Positions 33,847 to 40,970 of a DNA stretch of 64,000 nucleotides are shown in pieces. The stretch comes from an uncultured Selenomonadaceae bacterium. Lineage in GTDB: Bacteria > Bacillota > Negativicutes > Selenomonadales > Selenomonadaceae. The position numbers and the translations under genes are program-made. The stretch covers positions 93,402 to 157,401 of the forward strand of contig CAJOGX010000003.1 of the NCBI GenBank assembly GCA_905234175.1, read 5' to 3'. The notes below the pieces were generated by a model. That model worked only from the letters and a program-made list of their open reading frames with translations. It had not been told where the DNA came from and searched no databases. Positions within the stretch are counted from its first letter, which is position 1. Each line of letters opens with the position of its first letter.

Positions 33847-35601
33847 TTAAATCTCAATTAACGTCTGATTCAGTGACAAAACGCGGCTGTATTTAATTTC
33901 GCCCGCCAGATTTTTCAGCAGCATAATTCCATCGGTGTGCAGATTTTCTTCCTCCGCCACCGAATATTCGAGCGGATTGAAACTTTTTCCGTTGTCTCGG
34001 AGCGCGATAATAATTTTGCCGTCGCCGCGCTTAATCCTCAGGTCAACGTCAATTTTACTGCCAGCGTTCAGCTTTTCGATGTTCAGCGTCATTTCCTCCA
34101 GCGCGACGCCGACTTTCAGCGCAACGGCTGCGTCAAAACCTTTCTGCTCAAGAATTGCTCTGGCGTCATGCGAAATTTTCGCGGCAGTGTCAACTTCAGC
34201 CAGATATGAAACGTCAAGCAAAATTTCGGGGTCAGTGCTTTCAATCAGAAAAATATCGTTCAGTTTCCCGCCAGAATTTTTGCAGACCATTTTCGTATAC
34301 ATGAAAATCACTCCAAATCCCACGATTTCCGCCAGAATGAATGCGAACCAGACGCCGTTCAGCCCGAAATGCTGCGACAAAAGCCACGCCGCCGGAACTA
34401 CTACGATAATTCCTTCCGTCCACGACAGGATATTCGCGGCCGTTCGGCGCTGAATCGTTGAATAATAATACATTGTCAGGAAAGTTACCGTGACGCCGAG
34501 CAGGCTGATTGAAAATAATCTCAGCGCCGTTTCTCCAGATTCGACGAGCGAGCTGGGAAGGTTGTAGAGCGACAGAATGACTTGCGGGAAAATCTGCGTG
34601 AAGACGACAAAAATTCCGCTCAGCGTCAGCGCGAATCGCAGCACGTACCTCACCAGCATTCGGACGCCGCTGAAATCTTTTTCGCCGTAAAGTATCCCGA
34701 TAATTGGAACCATCGCGCCGTTGCAGCCGGCAATACACATTGAAACGACCGAAAGGCACGCCATACAAATTGCGTACAGGGTCATCGCGTCGGCGCCGCC
34801 GGTTGTGCCGAGAATCTGATAAATCGCCCAGACTTTGACGGAAATGAGCGCCGTACTGGAGGCAACCGGAATGCCGGATTTAAGGACGCTGGCGACCTGG
34901 CTGGCGAACTTTCCAAAATCGCTGAGGACGTTGCGGAATTTTCTATTGCGCTCGGCGGATGGGAAATATTTTCTCAGCATGTAGCAAATACCGATAGCGT
35001 CGCTGCAAAGCAGTGCGATACCCGCGCCGGTCACGCCGAAGCCGTTGCTTACCAGCGCGAAACTCAGCGCCACGTTCGTAGTTTGCCCAAGCAGAATGCC
35101 ACGGCTGACAACTTTGGCGAAACCGTCCGTCCGCATTAGCGTCTGCCACGAAAAGCACATAAGGTACAGCGGCAGCCGGAACACGAAAATTATAAGGTAC
35201 TCGTGTATCATTGGGCGCAGATTTTCGGCGGAGGACAGAAATTTCGTCAGGGCGGCGCTGTTCGGAATAAGGCAAATCGCCCAGATTATTGCCGCGAAAA
35301 TGCTTATCGTGACGACGGTGCTGAAAATGTGGTCTGCCTCGTCGTTCTGGCGCTTACCGGCGGCGACGGCTATCATTCCCGCCGAGCCGATAGAAATCAG
35401 CACAGCCATAGCGTAAGTAATCTGGTTCAGCGGCACGCAGGCGGATACCGCCGCCATTGCCTGCGGGCTGATTAAATTGCCAACGATAATCCCGTTGATA
35501 ATCGTTCCGAGCTGGCTTGCCATCGACGCCAGAACTGTCGGCAGGAAAAACTCGCGAAATTTTTTGCTGACGAGGGTTCCGCTTCTCTCAAAACTAATCA
35601 T
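33847..35601 (-). CDS. MATE-family exporter fused to an RsbW-like kinase domain
   Basis: 584 residues. The first 450 or so form a MATE/MOP multidrug transporter with about twelve membrane segments (FLPTVLASMASQLGTIINGI, IVGNLISPQAMAAVSAC). The last 125 residues are a cytoplasmic GHKL ATPase of the RsbW/SpoIIAB type: N box VALEEMTLNIEKL, G1 ALRDNGKSFNP and the TDGIMLLKNLA loop. This fusion places an anti-sigma-type serine kinase on an exporter. It is first in the operon, 27 bases before the NRPS, so it probably exports the peptide product and reports on transport to the STAS/PP2C pair downstream. Domain calls are from sequence; the coupling is inference. Confidence 0.9.
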   Translation of the reverse strand: MISFERSGTLVSKKFREFFLPTVLASMASQLGTIINGIIVGNLISPQAMAAVSACVPLNQITYAMAVLISIGSAGMIAVAAGKRQNDEADHIFSTVVTISIFAAIIWAICLIPNSAALTKFLSSAENLRPMIHEYLIIFVFRLPLYLMCFSWQTLMRTDGFAKVVSRGILLGQTTNVALSFALVSNGFGVTGAGIALLCSDAIGICYMLRKYFPSAERNRKFRNVLSDFGKFASQVASVLKSGIPVASSTALISVKVWAIYQILGTTGGADAMTLYAICMACLSVVSMCIAGCNGAMVPIIGILYGEKDFSGVRMLVRYVLRFALTLSGIFVVFTQIFPQVILSLYNLPSSLVESGETALRLFSISLLGVTVTFLTMYYYSTIQRRTAANILSWTEGIIVVVPAAWLLSQHFGLNGVWFAFILAEIVGFGVIFMYTKMVCKNSGGKLNDIFLIESTDPEILLDVSYLAEVDTAAKISHDARAILEQKGFDAAVALKVGVALEEMTLNIEKLNAGSKIDVDLRIKRGDGKIIIALRDNGKSFNPLEYSVAEEENLHTDGIMLLKNLAGEIKYSRVLSLNQTLIEI

Positions 35602-35693
35602 GAAGACACTACTCCCGCTTTACGTAATTTCTTATGCGCCTGCCGCGTTCCTCCACAAAAACTCCCCCTCGCTTATGAGCACAATTCCAAAAA

Positions 35694-35721
35694 ATTATAA
35701 CATTGTAATTTATCTTGTCAA
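35694..35721 (-). promoter_or_regulatory. Promoter of the NRPS operon
   Basis: Minus strand: TTGACA, 16-base spacer, TATAAT, a perfect consensus in both boxes. The predicted leader of about 85 bases contains no obvious riboswitch. It is the only strong promoter found before the five-gene operon, implying constitutive basal transcription with control by a repressor or after initiation. Confidence 0.8.
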
Positions 35722-35871
35722 TCGTTCTCCGCCAACTGTTACGCGCCAGTTGAAAATTTTTTCAGTGCTGCCTCTGATTATTTCAGAAATTGATAGCGTC
35801 ACTATTTCAACGTTATTAAATTTTTATTGACTTATAATTTAAAGCCCCGAATCAGTCAGGGCGGGGAGCAT

Positions 35872-35898
35872 AAAAAAAGCGCCCCAGTACGGAGCGCC
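35872..35898 (-). terminator. Terminator of the pyrophosphatase gene
   Basis: Minus strand: GGCGCTCC, loop GTACT, GGGGCGC, then seven T. A second small CCCC/GGGG hairpin lies at 35844-35862. The rest of 35722-35871 shows no feature beyond AT-rich sequence. Confidence 0.8.
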
Positions 35899-35932
35899 AG
35901 TTTTTCTGGAAAAAGTGCCGTAAAATATTTAA

Positions 35933-37588
35933 TTACTGCGGCTTAATGCGTTTGACGGCCTCGCTGAGCGGCGGGATAATCTGTTTCTTGCGGCTCATGA
36001 CGCCAGGGAGATAAACGTGCGTGCCGCTGGCGTCTTTCTTGAACGCCTCGCCAATCAGAGTTTTCGGCGAACCGGCGTAGACAAGGTACGTCGCCTCTTC
36101 GAGAATGTCGGTAACCATCAGAAGGTGCATGTCAAAGCCTTCGCGCTCGCAGTTGTCCTTCATAACGTCGATAAGTTTTTCCTCGATGTCGAGAACTTCC
36201 TTCGGGTCCATGACGGAAATCTGGCTGACGATAATGCGGTAGTCGCCAATTTTAAATTCCTTGAGGTCGTTTTTGGCAATTTCAGTCGGAGTTTTGCCGC
36301 CGATACCAGCGCCCGCGCGAAGCATGGCGAGACCGTATTCCTTGAGGTTGACGCCGGCAATTTCAGCCAGCCGCTCGGCGGTATTTTTATCTTTCTGCGT
36401 GCAGGTCGGCGATTTGAAAAGCACGGTATCAGAAATAATCGCGGAAAGGAGAAGTCCGGCAATGGACGGCGGAATTTCCACGTCGTTATCCCAGTGCATG
36501 TTCGCGACGATTGTGCAGGTGCAGCCGACGGGTTCCTGACGAATGTAAATCGGTTCGGAAGTCTGAATGCCGCCGAGCCGGTGGTGGTCGATAATTTCAA
36601 CAATCTTCGCGTCTTCAATGCCCTCGACAGCCTGTCCGCGCTCGTTGTGGTCGACGAGGATAACTTTTTCGCGTTCTGGCAACATAATTTCATCGGAGCT
36701 GACGATACCGACGAGCTTGTTATTTTCGACGACGGGATAACTGCGGAAACGGTGCTCGTCCATAATGCCCTTGATGTCGCTGAGCAAATCCATTGGGCGG
36801 AAGCAAATCGGCTCGGAATGCATAATGCGGCGAATCGGCACGCACTGATTTAAAAGGCGGCCGACGGTGTAGGTGTCGTAGGGCGTAGCGAGCACGAAAA
36901 TTTTAAGGTTCGCCGCCTCAGCCAGAGCCTCCGCCGCCACGCGACAGCCGCCGGTAACAATCATGCAGGAAATGCCGGAATTTAAAATTTTGCGCAGAGT
37001 CGTAACGCTGCGGTCGCCGACGAGCACGATGTCTTTCGGCTTAAGGCTGTTGAGCGTGGTCTCGACGCTGCCCGCCGCGATTTTGATTGAGCCTTCGATA
37101 AATTCATTTTCGTCGCCGGCAACGAGAACTTTGGATTCGGTCGCCTGAATGATGTCGCGGTAACGGACGCGCATGTCAACCAGACTTTGCAGGCCGAGTT
37201 CGAGGAAATAACGTTTCGCCAAATCGCTGACGGAAACTATGCCAACCAGATCGCCGTTGCTGTCGGTGACGGGCACGGACTGCAGTTCGCTCTTGCGCAT
37301 GACTTCACCGAGGCGGCGGAGCGTATCGTGCTGGCGAACGACGGTTTTGCATTCCAGCGCTACGTCCTTGACTCGCGGATAAAGGTCAGCAAGAAGCAGC
37401 GGCTGTTCCATTTTAAAATATTCCAGCGCGTATTTCGTTTCGTTGTTAATTTTCCCGCAGCGCGCCGGAACTGCGTTGACGCCGAGCGCCTGTTTGAGGT
37501 GCGAATAACCAATCGCCGAACAAATCGAATCAGTGTCCGGATTTCTGTGCCCAATAACGTATATGGGCTTGTTGCCTTTGCCTTTCAT
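35933..37588 (-). CDS. CBS- and DRTGG-domain manganese-dependent pyrophosphatase
   Basis: A DHH-family (family II) inorganic pyrophosphatase of 551 residues, about 240 longer than the basic enzyme. The catalytic motif IGHRNPDTDS lies at residues 9-18, with DHN and DHH motifs further on (VDHNERG, IIDHHRLGG about 333). Between them are two CBS repeats (SVPVTDSNGDLVGIVSVSDL and YPVVENNKLVGIVSSDEI) and a DRTGG domain; such inserts bind AMP, ADP, ATP or Ap4A and regulate activity. The ATG at 37588 follows TTGGAGG; a longer frame to 37687 crosses the promoter and is rejected. Monocistronic with its own promoter and terminator. Confidence 0.93.
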   Translation of the reverse strand: MKGKGNKPIYVIGHRNPDTDSICSAIGYSHLKQALGVNAVPARCGKINNETKYALEYFKMEQPLLLADLYPRVKDVALECKTVVRQHDTLRRLGEVMRKSELQSVPVTDSNGDLVGIVSVSDLAKRYFLELGLQSLVDMRVRYRDIIQATESKVLVAGDENEFIEGSIKIAAGSVETTLNSLKPKDIVLVGDRSVTTLRKILNSGISCMIVTGGCRVAAEALAEAANLKIFVLATPYDTYTVGRLLNQCVPIRRIMHSEPICFRPMDLLSDIKGIMDEHRFRSYPVVENNKLVGIVSSDEIMLPEREKVILVDHNERGQAVEGIEDAKIVEIIDHHRLGGIQTSEPIYIRQEPVGCTCTIVANMHWDNDVEIPPSIAGLLLSAIISDTVLFKSPTCTQKDKNTAERLAEIAGVNLKEYGLAMLRAGAGIGGKTPTEIAKNDLKEFKIGDYRIIVSQISVMDPKEVLDIEEKLIDVMKDNCEREGFDMHLLMVTDILEEATYLVYAGSPKTLIGEAFKKDASGTHVYLPGVMSRKKQIIPPLSEAVKRIKPQ

Positions 37589-37633
37589 CAAATCAGCCTC
37601 CAAAAAAAATCGATGAACTTCAACAATGCCGAA

Positions 37634-37662
37634 ATTATATCCAAAAATTTTTGCGCTGTCTA
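37634..37662 (-). promoter_or_regulatory. Promoter of the CBS-pyrophosphatase
   Basis: Minus strand: TAGACA, 17-base spacer, TATAAT (37634-37639 on the plus strand). Confidence 0.75.
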
Positions 37663-37740
37663 TTGAAAAATAAATTTTTTTGCGCATTGATAAATTTTCG
37701 CAAACGTTATAAAATGGTTATAAATTTTTGGAGAGGCGTG

Positions 37741-38130
37741 ATGATTATGGTGGGAATTGTAGTTGCGTCGCACAGCCGCAGTCTGGCGGAAGGCGTCGTC
37801 GAAGTTGCGCGAATGATGGCGCCGGACGTTCCGATTATCGCGGCGGGCGGTATGGACGACGGGAGCACGGGGACGAGCTGCCGGAAAATTATCGGCGCGG
37901 TCAAGCAGGTTTATTCTGACGACGGCGTCGCGCTGATTGCGGATATTGGCAGCTCGATTTTGTCGGCGGAAATGGCGGTAGAAATTTTGAAGCGCCCAAA
38001 CTTGAAAATTGTGGACTGCCCGCTCGTCGAAGGCGCGGTTATCGCGGCGGTTGAATCTAAGCTCGGCAAGACGCTCGCCGAAATTGAAACCAGCGCCATT
38101 CGCTCCAGAACCATTCGCAAACTCGCTTAG
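37741..38130 (+). CDS. dhaM: DhaM-type PTS phosphotransfer subunit (EIIA-Man fold), orphan
   Basis: A 129-residue protein with the EIIA-mannose fold: VGIVVASHSRSLAEGV carries the phosphorylated histidine near the N-terminus, and ADIGSSILSAEMAVEIL and CPLVEGAVIAAV are typical of DhaM. It passes phosphate from HPr to the ADP of DhaL in PTS-dependent dihydroxyacetone kinase. The ATG at 37741 has GGAG seven bases upstream; ATG 37747 is also possible. The expected partners dhaK and dhaL are not in the window, so the protein either works with genes elsewhere or has been left behind. The gene is convergent with the tRNA operon. Confidence 0.85.
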   Translation: MIMVGIVVASHSRSLAEGVVEVARMMAPDVPIIAAGGMDDGSTGTSCRKIIGAVKQVYSDDGVALIADIGSSILSAEMAVEILKRPNLKIVDCPLVEGAVIAAVESKLGKTLAEIETSAIRSRTIRKLA

Positions 38131-38230
38131 GCTGTGCGGCGGATTTTTTTGAACGGAATTATTTTTAGGGATTTTTTAAGCGGAATTATTTTTTCAAGGC
38201 GCGGTTATCAGTCTGGTAGCGGCGCCATTT

Positions 38231-38309
38231 GTTTTTGGGCACTAAAAAACGCCGCCAAACCAGCGACGTTCACGGTAGTGGGCACGGGTACCATCGTAGC
38301 AAACGCAAA
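38231..38309 (-). repeat. Tandem duplicate of tRNA-Tyr tail plus terminator (decayed unit)
   Basis: This segment matches the adjacent 38310-38391, which contains the tRNA-Tyr terminator (CGTCGC/GCGGCG stem plus six T on the minus strand) and the 3' part of tRNA-Tyr. The duplicate has lost about nine bases of the T loop and cannot encode a tRNA, but its terminator stem and T tract are intact, so the tRNA operon ends in two consecutive terminators. Confidence 0.75.
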
Positions 38310-38337
38310 ACTAAAAAACGCCGCCTTTCCAGCGACG
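38310..38337 (-). terminator. Terminator of the tRNA operon
   Basis: Minus strand: CGTCGC, seven-base loop, GCGGCG, TTTTTT, 12 bases after tRNA-Tyr. A second copy is at 38231-38258. Confidence 0.75.
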
Positions 38338-38349
38338 CTTAAAATTTAG

Positions 38350-38430
38350 TGGGCAGGGATGGATTCGAACCATCGTAGCAAACGCAACGGATTTACAGTC
38401 CGCCCCCTTTAGCCACTCGGGCACCTACCC
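38350..38430 (-). tRNA. tRNA-Tyr (GTA)
   Basis: The 81-base sequence folds with acceptor GGGTAGG/CCTGCCC, anticodon loop CTGTAAA (anticodon GTA), a long class II variable arm and a T arm with GGTTCGAATCC. CCA is not encoded. Last gene of the tRNA operon. Confidence 0.93.
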
Positions 38431-38476
38431 TTATTGAGTGGAGCCAATACCACTCGTCGTCCCAAAATAACCAAGA

Positions 38477-38495
38477 TACCTTGGAGGGACTTGAA
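38477..38495 (-). pseudogene. 3' fragment of a tRNA gene
   Basis: Minus strand TTCAAGTCCCTCCAAGGTA corresponds to the T loop and acceptor end of a tRNA, close to the same part of the neighbouring tRNA-Arg. The expected 5' strand of the T stem and everything upstream are replaced by the TnpB-tail remnant at 38495-38621, so the tRNA was destroyed by insertion or recombination. Confidence 0.55.
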
Positions 38496-38621
38496 CCGTT
38501 AATGAGAACTTACAAGAAAAATCTACGTCCCATTCCTGCTTCAACGCGTCCGCTTTTGTCGGAACTACTCACGTTTGATGTAACGCTCCACAGGCTTAAA
38601 TTTCCCGCTAACGTACGGGTA
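38495..38621 (-). repeat. Remnant of TnpB 3' end (IS200/IS605-like), copy 2
   Basis: About 127 bases, nearly the same as 6961-7090. Both share ACCGTTA at one end and ACGGGTA at the other, with the same CCCG/CGGG hairpin, and read KADALKQEWDVDF on the minus strand, though this copy has in-frame stops. It lies inside the tRNA operon between tRNA-Arg and tRNA-Tyr, with a tRNA fragment at its border. Confidence 0.5.
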
Positions 38622-38629
38622 TTTTTATA

Positions 38630-38704
38630 TGACCTTGGAGAGACTTGAACTCCCGACCCTTTGATTCGTAGTCAAATACTCTAATCCAGCTGAGCTACAA
38701 GGCC
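38630..38704 (-). tRNA. tRNA-Arg (ACG)
   Basis: Seventy-five bases with acceptor GGCCTTG/CAAGGTC, D arm AGCTCAGCTGG, anticodon loop CTACGAA (anticodon ACG, read as ICG after deamination) and T arm GAGTTCAAGTCTC. CCA is not encoded. Confidence 0.93.
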
Positions 38705-38720
38705 AAAATTTATTTAAAGT

Positions 38721-38797
38721 TGGTGGATCCACTAGGACTTGAACCTAGGACCGGCCGGTTATGAGCCGGCTGCTCTAACCAACTGAGCTATGGATCC
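38721..38797 (-). tRNA. tRNA with CAT anticodon, probably tRNA-Ile2
   Basis: Seventy-seven bases including encoded CCA, acceptor GGATCCA/TGGATCC, anticodon loop CTCATAA. The stem and loop GGCTCATAACC match the lysidine-modified isoleucine tRNA of Bacillus better than its elongator methionine tRNA, so Ile2 is preferred over Met. Confidence 0.85.
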
Positions 38798-38833
38798 TCA
38801 AACCGTCCGGCTTCCAACTTGATGTCAAAAAAA

Positions 38834-38908
38834 TGGAGCGGAAAACGAGGCTCGAACTCGCGACCCCAACCTTGGCAAGGTTGTGCTCTACCACTGAGCT
38901 ACTTCCGC
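38834..38908 (-). tRNA. tRNA-Gly (GCC), copy 2
   Basis: Seventy-five bases with encoded CCA, acceptor GCGGAAG, anticodon GCC in loop TTGCCAA. It is nearly identical to the copy at 38919-38993 and differs mainly by changes in the anticodon stem. Confidence 0.93.
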
Positions 38909-38918
38909 AAGGAGTATC

Positions 38919-38993
38919 TGGAGCGGAAAACGAGGCTCGAACTCGCGACCCCCACCTTGGCAAGGTGATGCTCTACCACTGAGCTACTTCCGC
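38919..38993 (-). tRNA. tRNA-Gly (GCC), copy 1
   Basis: First gene of the tRNA operon. Seventy-five bases with encoded CCA and the GCC anticodon. Ten bases separate it from the second glycine copy. Confidence 0.93.
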
Positions 38994-39030
38994 GCCCTTA
39001 TCAGCCAACCTTCATCAACTGACAAGGCGC

Positions 39031-39059
39031 ATTATACTAGCTGCCGGCTGATTTGTCAA
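39031..39059 (-). promoter_or_regulatory. tRNA operon promoter
   Basis: Minus strand: TTGACA, 17-base spacer, TATAAT, both boxes perfect, as expected for a stable-RNA operon. Confidence 0.85.
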
Positions 39060-39081
39060 GAGAAATTTTTTCAGCTAAACA

Positions 39082-39110
39082 TTGCGGCAAGTTTTTTTTT
39101 CGTGTACAAT
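39082..39110 (+). promoter_or_regulatory. Promoter of rph-rdgB operon
   Basis: TTGCGG (39082-39087), 17-base T-rich spacer, TACAAT (39105-39110). It is divergent from the tRNA operon promoter. Confidence 0.65.
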
Positions 39111-39144
39111 ATTGCAAAATCTGCGCGACAGGGAGGAGTTTTTT

Positions 39145-39882
39145 TTGTCACGTAAAAATAATCGCAGTCCCAACGAAATGCGCTCCGCTACAATCGAGCG
39201 CCGCTATCAGATTCACCCCGCAGGCTCCGCATTAATCGAAGTCGGTCAAACGCGCGTCCTCTGCGCCGCAACCGTCGAAGATAAAGTTCCGTACTTTCTT
39301 AAGGGCACCGGCACCGGCTGGCTTACCGCTGAATATTCCCTGCTGCCGACCGCCGCCGCCGAAAGAGTTCCGCGCGAACTGAAAAAGCCCAGCGGCCGTA
39401 CTGCTGAAATTCAGCGGCTTATTGGGCGGGCTCTGCGCAACGTCATGGATTTATCCGCGCTCGGCGAGCGAACTGTTACCGTCGATTGCGACGTGATTCA
39501 GGCGGACGGCGGCACGCGTACTGCGGCGATTACCGGCGCGCTCGTGGCTCTCGTTGAGGCGTGCGAAACGATTTACGAAGCTGGCAAAATTTTCCCCGTC
39601 AAAGATTTCGTCGCCGCAATTTCAGCTGGCATTTCCGAGACCGGCGAAAAATTTCTCGACCTGGACTACGCCGAAGATTCTTCCGCGCTGGCTGACTGCA
39701 ACGTTGTCATGACCGGCGCAGGTGAGCTCGTCGAAGTTCAGATTACCGGCGAAAAAAAATCTTTTACCCGCGCAGATTTGAGCGAACTCCTCGACCTGGC
39801 TGAAGTCGGTATCAAAAATTTAATTGATATACAAAAAGATGCGCTCGGCTCGCTGAGCTGGCGCGTAGGGAGGATTGGTTGA
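39145..39882 (+). CDS. rph: Ribonuclease PH
   Basis: A phosphorolytic 3'-5' exoribonuclease trimming tRNA precursors. The 245 residues include [36 protein letters not shown] (phosphate-binding region) and [19 protein letters not shown], all diagnostic. The TTG at 39145 is the start, eight bases after GGAGG, giving [10 protein letters not shown]; the longer frame is not plausible. It is directly followed by the ITPase gene, a frequent pairing in Firmicutes, and lies beside the tRNA operon whose products it processes. Confidence 0.96.
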   Translation: MSRKNNRSPNEMRSATIERRYQIHPAGSALIEVGQTRVLCAATVEDKVPYFLKGTGTGWLTAEYSLLPTAAAERVPRELKKPSGRTAEIQRLIGRALRNVMDLSALGERTVTVDCDVIQADGGTRTAAITGALVALVEACETIYEAGKIFPVKDFVAAISAGISETGEKFLDLDYAEDSSALADCNVVMTGAGELVEVQITGEKKSFTRADLSELLDLAEVGIKNLIDIQKDALGSLSWRVGRIG

Positions 39883-40491
39883 ATGGTTAAAAAAATTGTT
39901 ATCGCCACGAAAAATCTCGACAAGCTGCGCGAAATGGAAATTGCCTTCGACGGGCTGCCGGTTGAAATTCTTTCGCTGGCGGACATTGACGACTTTCCAG
40001 ACGCTGTGGAAGACGGCGAGACTTTCGAGGAGAATGCGCGTATTAAGGCGAAATTTTTCAGCGCGCAAACTGGGCTGGCGTGTATAGCTGACGATTCCGG
40101 CCTTGAAGTTGCGGCGCTGGACGGAAGGCCTGGCGTTTATTCCGCGCGCTTTGCCGGTTACCACGCGCACGACGTTACCAACAATCAGAAACTGCTTGAG
40201 GAACTGGAAAAGGCCGGCGTTACCGAATCTGCCGCCGATTATCGCTGCGCCCTGTGCTACGTCGACACGGACGGCACGGAGGTTACCGCCAGCGGCGTCG
40301 TTCACGGCACGATTAAAAATGTTGCGCGCGGCGAAGGTGGTTTTGGCTACGACCCGTATTTTTATCTGGACAATTCAAAAACGATGGCTGAACTCACGCT
40401 TGAGGAGAAGGACTCGATAAGCCATCGCGGCGCGGCGCTCAGGCAACTGGTGCCGAAACTGAAGGAGCGATTGCTGTGTATATTGGAATAA
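39883..40491 (+). CDS. rdgB: Non-canonical purine NTP pyrophosphatase (RdgB/HAM1)
   Basis: A 202-residue enzyme that hydrolyses ITP, dITP and XTP to keep them out of nucleic acids. The nucleotide-binding IATKNLDKLREM at the N-terminus, FEENARIKAKFFSAQTGLACIADDSGLEV, and the GFGYDPYF and SHRGAALRQL motifs are all present. Its ATG directly follows the rph stop, and its 3' end overlaps the phosphodiesterase gene by 16 bases, so three genes are coupled. Confidence 0.96.
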   Translation: MVKKIVIATKNLDKLREMEIAFDGLPVEILSLADIDDFPDAVEDGETFEENARIKAKFFSAQTGLACIADDSGLEVAALDGRPGVYSARFAGYHAHDVTNNQKLLEELEKAGVTESAADYRCALCYVDTDGTEVTASGVVHGTIKNVARGEGGFGYDPYFYLDNSKTMAELTLEEKDSISHRGAALRQLVPKLKERLLCILE

Positions 40492-40955
40492 TCAGCGACA
40501 CGCACGGCAACTACGATTCTGTCGAAAAAGCCGTCAGTATCGCGCAGAAAATGGATATGTGGCTGCACCTTGGCGACTGCACGCCCGACGCGGAATATCT
40601 TCAAAGCCTCGTGAGCGTGCCGGTTTACGGCGTGGCTGGCAACTGCGACTGGCCAATGGGCGACACCTGCTACGAGCGGATTGTTGACGCGGCGGGGCAC
40701 AAAATTTTCATGACGCACGGTCACAACTACGGCGTCCGCTACACGCAGGAATATATTATGGAGGCCGCCGAATCGCAGGGCGCCGACATTGCGCTCTACG
40801 GGCACACGCACATTGTCGATTATCTGATTGGTCCGCCGCTGGTTTTGAACCCAGGCAGTGCCGCCCGCCCCCGCGACGACCAGCGCGGCTCGTTCATGAT
40901 TGTTGAACTTCACCCGAACGCCGAGCCGAAAGTTACTATCATTCGCTTAAAATAA
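40476..40955 (+). CDS. YfcE/MJ0936-type metallophosphoesterase
   Basis: A 159-residue calcineurin-fold phosphodiesterase with the metal ligands of the family: ISDTHGN (residues 6-12), LGDC, GNCDW, THGHNYG and YGHTH. Small members hydrolyse model phosphodiesters; the physiological substrate is unknown. The GTG at 40476 lies within rdgB, overlapping it by 16 bases. It belongs to the rph-rdgB operon, an arrangement common in Firmicutes. Confidence 0.92.
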   Translation: MYIGIISDTHGNYDSVEKAVSIAQKMDMWLHLGDCTPDAEYLQSLVSVPVYGVAGNCDWPMGDTCYERIVDAAGHKIFMTHGHNYGVRYTQEYIMEAAESQGADIALYGHTHIVDYLIGPPLVLNPGSAARPRDDQRGSFMIVELHPNAEPKVTIIRLK

Positions 40956-40970
40956 TTTCGAGGAATTTTT

